Below the pieces are notes generated by a model. That model was not told the origin of the DNA. It did not search any database and saw only the letters and a list, made by a program, of their open reading frames with translations. This document shows, piece by piece, positions 10,898 to 21,135 of a stretch of DNA of 64,000 nucleotides. Origin of the DNA: Phyllostachys edulis. Lineage: Eukaryota > Streptophyta > Magnoliopsida > Poales > Poaceae. The position numbers and the translations under genes were made by a program. The DNA lies in NCBI GenBank assembly GCA_036346405.1, contig CM070563.1, positions 25,791,600 through 25,855,599 on the forward strand, in the 5' to 3' direction. Numbering within the stretch: position 1 is the first letter of the stretch; the number at the start of each line of letters is the position of its first letter.

Positions 10898-11672
10898 TGC
10901 TCATTTTATCATTTATCTATAATTCTTATTATGGGTAAATATGACGTCATATGGCCCCTGAGTATACCCCATATATTTACAAGGGAGAAGCCAACCAGGT
11001 GGTTGTAAGTTCTTCTACAACCACCCCCATAGTCGTAAGTCCTGCTACGACTACCTCATGGTCGTAAGTTCTTCTACGATCACTATCCAGTCGTAAGTTA
11101 TTCTACGACTACCCTATGGTCGTAAGCTCTTCTACGACCAGGTCAGCTATGACCATCCTATGATCAACAGAGCCTACAAACGAGTGGGTCCAGTTGATTG
11201 GGGAATTCAAGCAGTCAATATACGCTATTATTCTACAGAGTAACAGCACATAATACTCCATTATCTCTGACAAGTAACTGCCAGACGGCACGGGGGAGTT
11301 AATACCCCGATGATTACTGCAAACATGCGCCCATTATAGGAACTGATGAGGTGCCACTTCACCTGAAGAAGCGGCTATTCCTTCACCGACTATATAAAGG
11401 TGGCGGTCAGAGAGGAACGAGACGGACAACAGGGAACGAGACAGAAGGCAATTGGGAAGATAGGCACTATCCTCTATAATAATTCTTGTCTTTCTCCTGA
11501 TTGTAGAAAATATACTCAATACCATACACACACAGAGTAGGGTTGTTATTCTCTCCAGAGAAGGCCTGAACCTGTATAAAAATCCCCGTATCAATCTCTC
11601 TGCGTGATTTCATTCTTGGAGACCCCCCGAATCAAACAATCTTTACGTAAGATCGGTTCTAAAATACCGACA
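10898..11672 (+). mobile_element. 3' LTR of element A (775 bp)
   Basis: Starts TGCTCATTTTATC and ends ACCGACA. It matches the solo LTR at 35053-35794 in order and content: hairpin array in U3, a TATA box TATATAAAG (about 11391-11399), GAGTAGGGTTGTTATTCTCT, and ...TAAGATCG near the end. U3 carries five stem-loops at 10998-11140. The next bases are a GT run, so no target duplication can be tested, and the 5' LTR is missing. Confidence 0.8.
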
Positions 11673-11688
11673 GTGTGTGTGTGTGTGT
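11673..11688. repeat. (GT)8 microsatellite
   Basis: Directly readable GT run right after the LTR end. Confidence 0.85.
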
Positions 11689-11700
11689 ATCCCTGCACTG

Positions 11701-11762
11701 TTTCAAGATCAAACTCAATCATATTTGCTATATATGAAATATGATTGAGTTTGATCCTGAAA
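11701..11762. repeat. Near-perfect 62-bp foldback
   Basis: Arms 11701-11726 and 11737-11762 are reverse complements with one mismatch out of 26. The loop is GCTATATATG. The core of the arm is ATCAAACTCAATCATATTT. Could be a tiny MITE, a recent palindromic duplication or a small-RNA hairpin; nothing else identifies it. Confidence 0.8.
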
Positions 11763-12330
11763 TTTTACAAAGATATAAAACATACCCTCTTCTACATTTC
11801 GTAATTTGTTGAGAATTTTTAGAAACTCTTACATTGGAATTTACATTTTTTACATGATATTTCGCCTTTCTTGACTAATATATGCACCCTTAACATAATA
11901 TCTCATTAACATTACGAAGGATGTAAAACTAAATTTGAGTGCATTGATTACACAATTGAATTGGCGCCTGTACATAATAAAATATGGCTTAAAATGATAG
12001 AGAAGAAGAATAACAACATGCTTCACTAAAAGCATTAGGGATAGATCATTAAGCGATACTATGATTACTAAGAAGTAAGGCCTGATACTACCGACCACAA
12101 AACCATAGGGGGGGCAGGCCCTGCCAGCCCCTTTCCCTCCGCCCCTGCGTATGTCACCGAGTTCGACTTTTGTTGCCGCCGCGGAGGCAGGGCCTCGACG
12201 TCGGTGCTTTCCAATCATTCCAAAGCTAGACATCGCATTCTTAGTGACCTGCTGGGCCTTTTTGTATTAGGAAGATAGAGAAATTTGAACTTATGAATTA
12301 ACCTAACGGAAAAGATTCTAAACATTATTA
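11763..12330. other. Intergenic, no gene recognised
   Basis: AT-rich DNA. A minus-strand open frame (11850-12233, 127 codons) includes a short GC-rich piece (about 12105-12215) resembling a common repeat-derived low-complexity segment. No domain is visible and it is not called as a gene. Confidence 0.4.
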
Positions 12331-12407
12331 CTCCCTCTGACCGATACTTGACATTTCAACTGAATAAATGAATACAGTTGACATCAAATATTAAAATCTA
12401 GAGGGAG
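12331..12407. mobile_element. Stowaway-like MITE
   Basis: 77 bp with terminal inverted repeats CTCCCTCT ... AGAGGGAG, flanked by TA on both sides (12329-12330 and 12408-12409). This is the standard Tc1/mariner-derived Stowaway pattern. Confidence 0.8.
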
Positions 12408-12834
12408 TAATCAGGAGGATAACTTTTCTAGTATATAGTCAATTCTTTGTTGCTCACTGAAATTGTTTATTAGCGAAGACTCCTTGTTTTTTAAGTTGCT
12501 TACTTCGCGTGACGTGTTTTTTTCCTTATAATTAACAATGGTACCTGTGGTTCAGCCTCGGTTTTTGGGCTCTAGAAGCTAACTTGTGCAGAAGTTTGCT
12601 ATAAAAAAAAAGAAACTAGAGCTTAAAAAATAGGGGGTTTGGCAGCAGTGTCCAGACATGCATCCTATGGAAGCGGATTTTCTGTTTTCTGCTACCGGTA
12701 GCATGTGCTGCCCCATGATCCGCCGTCCATCTTGGACTGGGGTCTGTGCTCGTATTTCTAACCATCTTTCAATACCCCCCTATTCACATTTCCACTCCTT
12801 CTCTCTCACCTGACACGCTTTCATCTCGGTATCA

Positions 12835-13176
12835 GGGTTTGGGTAAAAATCGGTTCAGTAAAATTCAAAACTGGTAAAAAATTCGGTTCGGATGAGTTTT
12901 GCCCGATGTAAAAGAAAATTGTAATCATGTCTAAGTGCATGGCACGTAGTAGCCGGTGGTAATGTTCATAGACTAGAAAAAGCAGGTTTAGATTTAAACC
13001 CTCAAAACTGTATTGTTTTTTTTTACTTTTTCCGTTTTAACTTCAAAAAGTTTAAATTTTAATTTGAAAATTTCGCCCAATTTCGGTCGAAATTTTCCAA
13101 AAATCGGCAAAACCGGTTCTACTGGTGACTTCCGATAAAAATAAAAAATAAAACCGGTAATAAAAACCCTACTCGA
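12835..13176. mobile_element. hAT-like MITE (probable)
   Basis: A 342-bp segment rich in AAACCGG and AATTTCGG words, with degenerate ends AGGGTTT... and ...AAAACCCT. It is flanked by an exact direct repeat TCGGTATCA (12826-12834 and 13177-13185), consistent with the 8-bp target duplication of hAT elements. Exact ends are uncertain by a few bases. Confidence 0.5.
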
Positions 13177-13185
13177 TCGGTATCA

Positions 13186-14392
13186 ATTCAATTCCACTGT
13201 AGAGGGGAGGCTTCCTATGACATGTGGGACATCATATGTCTAGGGCCCAACACAAAACATCTTGTGAGTTGTGACCAACACAACATCCTATGACATGTGG
13301 GACATCGTGAGCCTGGAGCCCACGTGTAGGTGAGGGGTGGGCGGAACATCTCGGTAGGCGAGATGTATGCGTAGGCCCCGCGTCCTCTCCCCCGGTTATT
13401 CTCCCATCCACCCCACCAGGAAAACATTTAGAGACCACTTGAAGGAAAGAATTCAATTACTACAACTATGAAATTCGCTTGAGCATATTTTTTTAAAAAA
13501 AGAATATTTTGGAGGAAGGTGAAAACATTTGGAGACCACTTGTTTGTATTCAAAGTCAAACTTTGTAGAAAAAACAAATAATTCTTAGATAATATTTTCT
13601 GTTCTTCATCAATAGAAAACATTGTGCATTTGTGCTCAAATAATTCCCCCTTCTCTCTTTTTCTCCCACACAAATTCAAACTACAAAAAGCAATGCAAAA
13701 AGGTCATCTTCCCCGCCGTCTCTTTCTGTATTCACCGGGCCTACCCTCTCCCATGACTGTCATCTCCTACGGGCCCACAATGAAAGTGACACAAAAGAGC
13801 ATGCCATAAAAGCAACGAAATTGGGGGAATGCGAGGGAACTTTTTTTTATGATTTAATCTATTTTACACAGCAGGTTATCACCACGCCCGTTTTACACTA
13901 AAACGCAATAAGCCACACCATTTCCAATCACTGTACTTAAACAATGCATCGTGAAAGCTCCTAGCATCATTTCCATAGTGGTGAAGAAATAATAGTCAAT
14001 TGGTTCAGTCGGTTTCTTCAACACATGACTTCATCTGATCTCTAAAGTCAAATTCATATTCATCAATTGTATCTAAACTCTTGGATCAGAAATAACTGTT
14101 ATCTGCATTAAACAACTTAAAACTACCATATGGGTCTCCCCTACGGTCTTTTGGTTAAAAAAAAGCACCATAAAACATCATCCCGTTTTGGTCGTGTCGT
14201 TGCTACGTTCATTTAATTGAAACAGTGGTAAAATACTTCTCCATTTATAGAAAATCAGCATACAACCTCAAAATTAACCTATGGTGGATGGACTTTGAAG
14301 ATGATTTGAAGACTAATAAACTTGGAGTAGGGGATGGCCAAAGAGACTATGGACTCCGGGGCACGAATTGCTGCTGCACAGCTCGACAGTAT
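13186..14392. other. Intergenic, no gene recognised
   Basis: A 21-bp string beginning TCCTATGACATG occurs twice, 74 bp apart (about 13213 and 13287). A second short duplication, AAAACATTTxGAGACCACTTG, occurs at about 13421 and 13524. No coding frame of note. Confidence 0.4.
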
Positions 14393-14654
14393 TGAGTTGC
14401 ATGCACCAATCAATTTACCAAAAGCTTGAGCTCATGAGAAAAGGTGGACAATATACTTCAACCCTCCCCTCTTGTTTAGCTCTGTCAGGCCTAAGACGTG
14501 GACTCGAAGTGGCCAGCAATTATTTTTTAATATTATGTTAGCTATGTCTTGTACTCAGGATCTGTTAGCTTTGATATCATATTGAGTTGTATACACCAAC
14601 CAATTTACACAAAATTTTAAGTTCACAAGGAAAGGTAGACAATATACATCAACA
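14393..14654 (-). mobile_element. TRIM element, 262 bp
   Basis: Miniature LTR retrotransposon with two direct repeats of about 71 bp (14393-14463 and 14583-14654). Both begin on the plus strand with TGAGTTG and contain CACCAA(T/C)CAATTTAC and GACAATATAC(T/A)TCAAC. On the minus strand the 5' LTR is followed by a primer site TGATATCAAAGC (plus 14569-14580), and the 3' LTR is preceded by a polypurine tract AAGAGGGGAGGG (plus about 14463-14474). It codes for nothing and must have used enzymes of other elements. No clear target duplication. Confidence 0.72.
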
Positions 14655-15466
14655 ATCAGGCAACCCAGGCCTCCTTCTACGACGCCAGTGGGATGCAGGA
14701 GGTCTGGGACTTTGGGGTTCCACAAGCTTAGCTATATATGTCAGCCGCCCAAGCTCGTCAAAATGGTGTGTCTGCCCCTGGTCAGGTGGAGGAGGTGGGC
14801 ACTATAAGCCTTGATAGTCGATCTGGGGCAACAACGCAATTCATGTGGTGGTGCGAATCGGAGCTCATGGAGGCGGCGACGGATCGACGCTCCAACTGCG
14901 TTGGAGCTCAACGTGGTGAACGGAAGATCACATTGGCTGGTGGATCAACTGAAGTAATGACGGTCTGAGCTACTAGGCGGCAGTGTAGATCACCGCTGGC
15001 GTCAACCAATCCAAGCTATCTCCATTGCCCTCCTCCCGACGTCATTGCCGCCACACCCTAGATAAATTACGTAAATTTGCCCCCTAATATCGTATAAAGC
15101 TATCGAAAGCCTACTGAAGCCTGTTGACACTTGTCTCTGGTTCCAGAGGTCTCCGGAGAAGCTAAGACTTGGAGCTAGACCATTTGGAGAGGAAACTCCA
15201 GCTTATGCCCAGACACTCATTTAAATGTTATGTGCAATCCAAGTTAATACATAAATGATGAGGAACAATATTAAAATAGAAAATACATTAAATGTAGTAT
15301 CTTAATAATGAATAGTGAAAACAAAAAAAATACAAAAGTAGCAATCTTAATAACAAAATTAATTTGATTTGTGATGCAAATAATTTTAGAGTTATTGGGA
15401 GGATACCAAGAGTGGCGAGCGAAGCCGGTGCTCCAGCCCCCTCGCACTACTATAGTGGATCCGCCA
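14655..15466. other. Intergenic, no gene recognised
   Basis: A GC-richer stretch at 14690-15060 gives short open frames without recognisable domains. 15370-15460 has a repeat-like segment ending TATAGTGGATCCGCC that abuts the GDSL pseudogene. Confidence 0.35.
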
Positions 15467-15640
15467 CTATATGACACCAAGTCTGGCTGCTTGACAAGCC
15501 TCAACGACCTTGCCGAGGATCACAACCGCGTTCTTGACGAGCTCCGACAAGCTCACACGAGCACGACCATCGTCTATGCGTACTGTAGGCGAATACGATT
15601 CACAACACACTTACATTTATTGTATGGGCTGATACATATA

Positions 15641-16015
15641 GGGTGTGTTTGGTTGCTTGTATGTCATCAACCTGGCTCGTATATGTCATCCAGGCTGAAC
15701 ATAACCGAGCTGAGTGGATGCAATGATGAGTTGTTTGGTTGCCTGATTCTGTTGGGCCAAGCTGTGCTGAGATGTTGTTTGGTTGCCTGTATCTGGTGCG
15801 GGAGAAGGTAAACAGACTCACAAGAGCTAGCCAGCCTGCATGCGCTCAGCCTGGCTGAGGAGGGAAGCTCGAATCGAGCGTTTCCCTTGGGCCTGGCCCG
15901 AGAGGGAATCGTGCATCCACTCAGCCAGGCTCACCCACCCAACCATGCAACCAAACACCCAAAAACTTGCATCTACTCATGCGAGCCAACCCCATACAGA
16001 CAACCAAACACACCC
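15641..16015. mobile_element. Tourist-like MITE in the copia 3' LTR
   Basis: 375 bp with inverted ends GGGTGTGTTTGGTTG and CAACCAAACACACCC and flanking ATA on both sides. The copy of this LTR at 23650-23843 lacks it, so the insertion is certain. The superfamily (PIF/Harbinger) is inferred from the terminal sequence and 3-bp duplication. TTGTTTGGTTGCCTG recurs inside. Confidence 0.75.
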
Positions 16016-16156
16016 ATACACAAGTACCGGTGCAACCGTCTCCACTAATCAAGGAGAGGATAAGGAATGTGCTAATCTATCCTAGAATACAGGAAAGCTA
16101 CCAATACATGCCAAATATACAATGCCATGCAAGGCAAGCAAAGATACTCGCTAACA

Positions 16157-16585
16157 CCTCGCCGTAGTCTGAGCATGGGAAGGACGAATGCACAGGCTAG
16201 ACCAGAACTTGCTGACGATGGTGGCCAGCAAGCCTTTGGTGACCACATCTCCAAACTGCTGGCTAGAGAGGATGTGAAGGACGCGAAGCTCGCCAAGAGT
16301 GACCCTCTCGCAGACGAAGTACACATCAAGCTCAATGTGTTTGGTGCGGCGGTGATGAACCAGATTGGCAGACATGTAGACTTCCGAAACTTTGTCAAAA
16401 TACACAACAGTTGCCTTGGAGCACGTCTGGTGCAGTTCATGGAGAAGTTGACGGAGAAGTTGACGGAGCCAGTAGCATTCGGCAACAACATTGACGACGA
16501 TGCAATATTCAACCTCCGCACTAGAATGTGACACAATGGGCTGTCTCTTAGAGGACCATGAGATCAAGCTATCACCGAGAAACAC
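16157..16585 (-). pseudogene. Copia RNase H
   Basis: Minus-strand frame with SLISWSSKRQPIVSHSSAEV then EYCIVVNVVAECYWLRQLL, VHHRRTKHIELDVYFV and LGELRVLHILSSQQFGDVVT: the classic copia RNase H and tail. An 18-bp class duplication (LRQLLRQLLHEL) is visible. It ends at the polypurine-like stretch before the 3' LTR. Confidence 0.85.
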
Positions 16586-18360
16586 ACAGTAACCGGAGGT
16601 TGAGCGTCGTGTGTCTAGGAAACTGGCTCAGTTCGTATCAGAGTACACCACAAAGTCCAAGGATGGGGAGGCGTGGAGCTGTAAACCATAGGAGGTTGTA
16701 CCTTTGATATATCACAAGATGCACTTGACAATGGTCATGTCACGGTCACATGGATCATGCACATGAAGGGAAACTTGTTGCACGACATAAGCGATGTCAG
16801 GACACGTCGTCGTTAGGTACTATAAGGTGCCTACCAATCTGCGATAGTGGGAGGCATCTGAAAGAGGAGAACCAGATGCAAAGGAGACTTTTGGTCGGGT
16901 GTCCATGGGCATGGTGGTAGGCTTACAAGAGTCATGCCGGCCCTATCAAGGAGATCCTCAATGTATTTCTTCTAAGAAAGAAAGAAATCGGTGGAGGAGC
17001 GGGTCATAGAAATGCCTAGAAAAAATACCGAGGATCCAAATCCTTCATGGAGAGCTCATCGTGAAGACGAGAATAATGAAGTGAAGGAGAGAGTCGGAAG
17101 ACGTTGTCAAGACAATGTCGTCGACATACAAGAGGAGATATGTGATGTCAGCACCTCGACGCAACACAAACAAGGAGGAGTCAGAAACAGTGGTCATGAA
17201 GCCAAGGGTATGGATGAAAGTAGCAAACCGTGTGTACCAGGCATGGGGAGCCTGCTTTAGCCCGTACAAGGACTTTGAAAGAAGACAAACGTGAACCGGT
17301 TTGGATGCATCGACAAATCTGATCGGTTGCTGGAAATAGACCATCTCGGGCAGAACACCATGATGGAAGGCGTTCTTGATGTCAAGTTGGTGCACAGGCC
17401 ATTGCCAGGGGGCAACAATACTGAGCACAGTACGGATAGTCACCAGCTTAACGATCGGACTGAAAGTCTTATCGAAATCCACACCGAGGCATTGAGAGAA
17501 ACCACACACAACCCGACGGGCTTTGTATCTATCGAGAGTAGGGAAAACTTATTCGTTTGGGATTTTTTTACCCCGCCGATAGAACGAGTAACCGTTGGTT
17601 ACCGGATGTCTCGGCAAAATTTAGGACAAAAAATTTGAATTGAAATTTGAAATTTTCAGATGTAAAGATGAAATTTATCTAAATTTTGAATTAAAATTCT
17701 AATATGGATGAAAATTAGATAAATCCAATTTTTTTTTGCCCGGTATGAAATTTTATCAGACCCCACTGATAACTGTCGGTTACCGGCGAAATTTTGCTGA
17801 TAGAATTTTCCTTGGTCGAGAGACCCATCAGGATGAAGCTTGTGGCAGAAGACCCATTTACCTATGACAATGCTCATGCTAGGAGGGCAAGGAATGAGCA
17901 CCCAAGTCTCATTGGCAAGCAAGGCACGATGCTCCTCTTGCATAGCTTGCAGCCAATGCGGAGCACACAGACTTGGGCAACGGAGAGATGCTGGCAGTGG
18001 GAGTAGTAGTAGAAGAGACATTGGAATATTTCGTGTTTGGTTTGAAGATGTTGTGTTTGATTCACATGATCATTGGATGCAACAAAGGAACAGGAGCAAC
18101 ATCTGAATCAACAACTGGTGGGTATGTAGCGACAAGAGAAATAGGGGTCGTGGTAGGGAAAATTGGTGCTACAATAGATGGTGTGGCAGACAATGGAGTT
18201 GTCACAACATGAGAATCATGTGCCGCGGCAGAAACATCTGGTTCGGTGGTAGGCGAACGGAGCTCTGCGGCAGACCATAGTTGTAGTTGGGGAAAAAAAG
18301 AGGATCGGAATCAAGGAAACCCAGAGAAAGCAGTGGATCCATAGGGCTGGTGAAAAAAGA
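16586..18360 (-). pseudogene. Copia reverse transcriptase, interrupted by a hAT-like MITE
   Basis: The N-terminal RT part at 17816-18021 reads HWLQAMQEEHRALLANETWV and GKWVFCHKLHPDGSLD. After the MITE (17540-17815) it continues as FSQCLGVDFDKTFSPIVK, VHQLDIKNAFHHGVL, SLYGLKQAPHAWY and the catalytic LLYVDDIVLT (about 17145-17175). Copia RT makes cDNA from the element RNA. Several stops lie between 16590 and 17040. The 18022-18360 part encodes the integrase-RT linker. Confidence 0.85.
17540..17815. mobile_element. hAT-like MITE in copia RT
   Basis: 276-bp insertion splitting a conserved RT codon run. Flanks TCGAGAGT (17532-17539) and TCGAGAGA (17816-17823) form an 8-bp duplication with one mismatch. 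Ends AGGGAAAACTTATTC and GATAGAATTTTCC are roughly inverted. Internal GGTTACCGG and AATTTCG/AATTTTG words resemble the MITE at 12835-13176. Confidence 0.72.
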
Positions 18361-19109
18361 AAATGGTGTTTCATCAAAATAAACATGACATGAAGCGATG
18401 ATACGATGATAGGTGAGATCATTGTTGGGATACGGGTAGGCTACGCTAGCTAACAATTCAAAAATTCTACCACGTAAACCAGGAAGCCATGCAAGTAGAA
18501 GATCACAGATCGTTACCACTAGACACACAGAGCAGCGAAAGAAGAGTTGGAGCAGCCTGGTCCAACGTAGAGCGCATCGATGTAGTGGGTCGTAGTCGAT
18601 CGTCCAGCGTCGAGCACGTCGATGTAGTGGTCGTAGTCGATCGTCCAGCGTCCTTGCGAGTCGATCGTCTCCTCCAGCAACCTTTGCAGTTTCTTCTAAT
18701 CGCGGATCATCCTCAAGCGCAATAGCAACCGTAGTAGCGCCTCTACGGTATCCACACGTCCAGGGAAGGAACAACCATACGCTGGTGTGCTAGCACCAAG
18801 TCGCACGGCAGAGCTCTCAGGAAGATGGCGGCTAGGGTTTCGGTGGAGCAACTCTCGTCTACTCATCACAGTCCCAAGCATCTCCTTATATAGTGCTCGT
18901 GACAGATCCTATCCGAACACATTTGACGAATCGTATCCATACTAGTTTGTTCCAACCCGTTAAGTGTGTGACCCGTTAGGTTTATGCGTAATCAGTTGTG
19001 ACTCGGAAACCCTTTCCGACCACGAGTCATTAGCGGTTCCTAACAGAACATAGCGATTCCCGAATACACACAAATCATATCGGACGAACCTTAATGCAAT
19101 ATGATTTAT

Positions 19110-19275
19110 GACTAGGTCCTCATCACTTACGACCAGGTCCTATCTCCATACGACCAGTTCGTATTTGGTCACGACCAGTTCGTAACTCCTTACGACCAAG
19201 TTACGACCACTCTGTGATTACATTCGACCAGTCTGCGACCAGCTCATACCTCCATACGACCAATCCGTAACTGAT
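19110..19275. repeat. TACGACCAG repeat array in the solo LTR
   Basis: Repeated (C/T)(T/A)ACGACCA(G/A)(G/T)TC(C/G)TA words form loose palindromes. The same array, reverse complemented, lies at about 31735-31890 in the other solo LTR. Confidence 0.6.
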
Positions 19276-19663
19276 CGAACTAAGCGACCTACTCGTGTAT
19301 TCTCCCTTTGCTTCATGATATCTGGTTGAACTCCAGGTGAGATGTTATGTCATCTATGGACTGTTCAATACTTTCTCGATCGAGTGTCAGATAACTTCAC
19401 GTGGTCAACCACTTCGACCACTAGTTGCATGGCCATGCACTTTCTTTATCCAACCAGAACGAGGGGCCCAGAGACATCTCTCCTGTTATGTTAGGAGGGG
19501 CAAATCCCATATCCGACCAGTCACATTCCTCTGTATGTTTCATAGCATACCCGAAAGCTACCTTTATAACTACCCAGTTACAAGCAGCGTTTGGCAACCC
19601 CTAAGAGTGCTATTACACATGTAGGAAACAATGCTGATCTCAAGTCTAAGGATTATACAACAT

Positions 19664-20753
19664 TAGGGATGGCAATATTGCCCGATAACCTGATTACCCG
19701 TGGGCAAAAACCCTAATGGAGGTGGGTATGTTCCTCGTTTTGTGCCCACGGGAAGAAAACTCCACCCGATGGGTAATCGGGTGTGGGCATGGGAGAGCCT
19801 CACCTGTGCCCGCTTCGCCCGATAACCCGCCAAAGGAATTGACATGTAGGCCCATATAACCCCTCCACTCCAGACTCCAGACTCAGCCCCAGTCTCCACT
19901 CGGCATCGCACTCGCACGGTCGCACCCCACAGTCCACACCCCAAATTCCAGAGCAATCCTTAGCAGCCAGCTCCGGAGCTCTCTCCTCCGGTCCTCCCAG
20001 ATGCCCCTCCTAGATCTACTCCATATCCACCCTGGTTGTCTACCTCCCGGTCCCTCCCCACACCCCTCCTTCGCCGCCGCGCCCCCAAACACCGTGGCGA
20101 CTGCAACCTCCTGCCTCTCCCAGTCTCCCTTCTCTTCACGCACCCCCACTCCCACCACTCCTCCTCCACCTGTAGGCGCTTTTCCGGGTCCCACCTCCGC
20201 CTCCCGCCCCATGTTGCGCCACCTCCGACGCCTCAGCATCGGGTTCCACGACGGCCAAGAAGCACCGCCACCCCGCGGAGGAGAACATCCGGGAGGAGGC
20301 GACCCGCGTCCACGGCCCGACGCATAACTTCTCGGCGTGGTACGTGCCGTTCCCCCCGACGCCCGACGGCTACTTCGACGAGCGCTACTCGCTTGACAAG
20401 GTCGTCTGCCGCTCCAGCTCCAGCTCCAGCAGCCTCCTCGATCCGTCGCGCATTTCCTCTTCAGATCTGGAACGAAGACGCTGCTGTGGTTTAGACTTTG
20501 AGATTTGATGATGTTTTCTTTTGTGAATGGACTGTGATGTGCTTTCTTTTGTGAACAGATTGTGATGGTGTTTTCTGTAGTGTGGCGGGCACACGAGCGT
20601 GCCCGCAGGCGACAGGTACCCGCGGGCGACGGGTATGGGCGAGATTCTCTGCCCGTCGCTCTTCGCGGGCATGCCCGTGGGGGAGTTTTGGGCTGGCGGG
20701 CATGGGTATGGGCGAGTAGTACCCGTGCCCGCCGCGTCCGATTGCCATCCTTA
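19664..20753 (+). mobile_element. Non-autonomous hAT element carrying captured gene sequence (Pack-type)
   Basis: 1090 bp with inverted ends TAGGGATGGCAAT and ATTGCCATCCTTA and 8-bp flanks TACAACAT (19656-19663) and TACATCAT (20754-20761), one mismatch. The homologous LTR at 30959-32512 lacks it, which proves the insertion. Terminal 250 bp on each side are rich in GGGCA/TGCCC words (GGGCATGGGTATGGGCG). The centre (about 19880-20460) is GC-rich captured DNA. No transposase is encoded. Confidence 0.85.
20094..20445 (+). pseudogene. Captured 5' fragment of a plastid threonine synthase gene
   Basis: The conserved stretch KKHRHPAEENIREEA ... NFSAWYVPFPPTPDG ... YSLDKVVCRSSS (about 20254-20425) is the start of mature plant threonine synthase, where other grasses have HR(R/H)PADENIREEA and YSLDE(I/V)VYRSSSGGLLD. 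Upstream, a serine/threonine/proline-rich stretch starting VATATSCLSQSPF at 20094 looks like the plastid transit peptide, with GTG in place of the start ATG and a one-base frame change before the conserved part. Similarity stops at SSSLLDPS. The enzyme makes threonine from O-phosphohomoserine; this copy lacks the PLP domain. Confidence 0.75.
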
Positions 20754-21135
20754 TACATCATCATTGCTTGAGACCAACTAACGACACATAAAATCATAAC
20801 AATCTCAATAGTGTCTCAAGGTGGGTCTTATCTAATACCATGTTCTCTAACATGTGTCCATATTATTGGTTTGATATCTCCATATCCATGACCTGTGAAA
20901 CATAGTCATCAACCAATACATATGCTAGTCTATTCATATGTGTCCTCATATGTTTCTGACCAGGGAACGTTTAAGAATAGTCATCACAGAAATATAGAGT
21001 TTCACAATCAAGTCACATACTTGATAATAAATATTAACGATATTATTCTGGGAACAAGATAACATATTATCCAATATTATGAACATAATAAAATATAATC
21101 ATCTCTATGATTGCCTCTAGGGCATATTTCCAACA

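Larger units (their letters stand above)
2786..11672 (+). mobile_element. Element A: Tat-lineage (RIRE2-like) gypsy retrotransposon, 5' truncated
   Basis: Plus-strand element with gag, protease, reverse transcriptase, RNase H, a second (archaeal-type) RNase H, integrase, a repeat-bearing 3' untranslated region, an antisense ORF and a 3' LTR. The dual RNase H plus antisense ORF is the mark of the Tat/Retand group. There is no 5' LTR or PBS: the gag region abuts the minus-strand gypsy pol tail at about 2785. Many in-frame stops and frameshifts show that it is dead. The 5' boundary is inferred from where homology-like gag text starts. Confidence 0.8.
18423..21135 (-). mobile_element. Solo copia LTR (BARE/Angela/RIRE1-like) inside copia integrase
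   Basis: The minus strand starts TGTTGGAAATATGCCCTAGA and ends CCGTATCCCAACA. About 1.62 kb without the 1.09-kb hAT insert. 5-bp flanks are ATCAT (18418-18422) and ATCGT (21136-21140), one mismatch. The integrase coding text (GYRCYD then LTYHRIIASC) joins across the insertion. The start is the hallmark of the BARE-1/Angela/RIRE1 group. It matches the plus-strand solo LTR at 30959-32512. Confidence 0.85.

Noticed and set aside
10998..11140. Possible CRISPR-like array in the LTR
   Set aside because: Repeats are inverted within each unit, spacers are 5-8 bp, and the host is a plant; these are hairpins in a retrotransposon U3.
11850..12233. 127-codon minus-strand frame with transmembrane-like stretch
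   Set aside because: AT-rich hydrophobic translation plus a GC-rich repeat piece; no family recognised.
19883..20797. 304-codon minus-strand open frame
   Set aside because: Shadow of the captured GC-rich threonine synthase fragment and hAT ends; the plus strand carries the recognisable protein.
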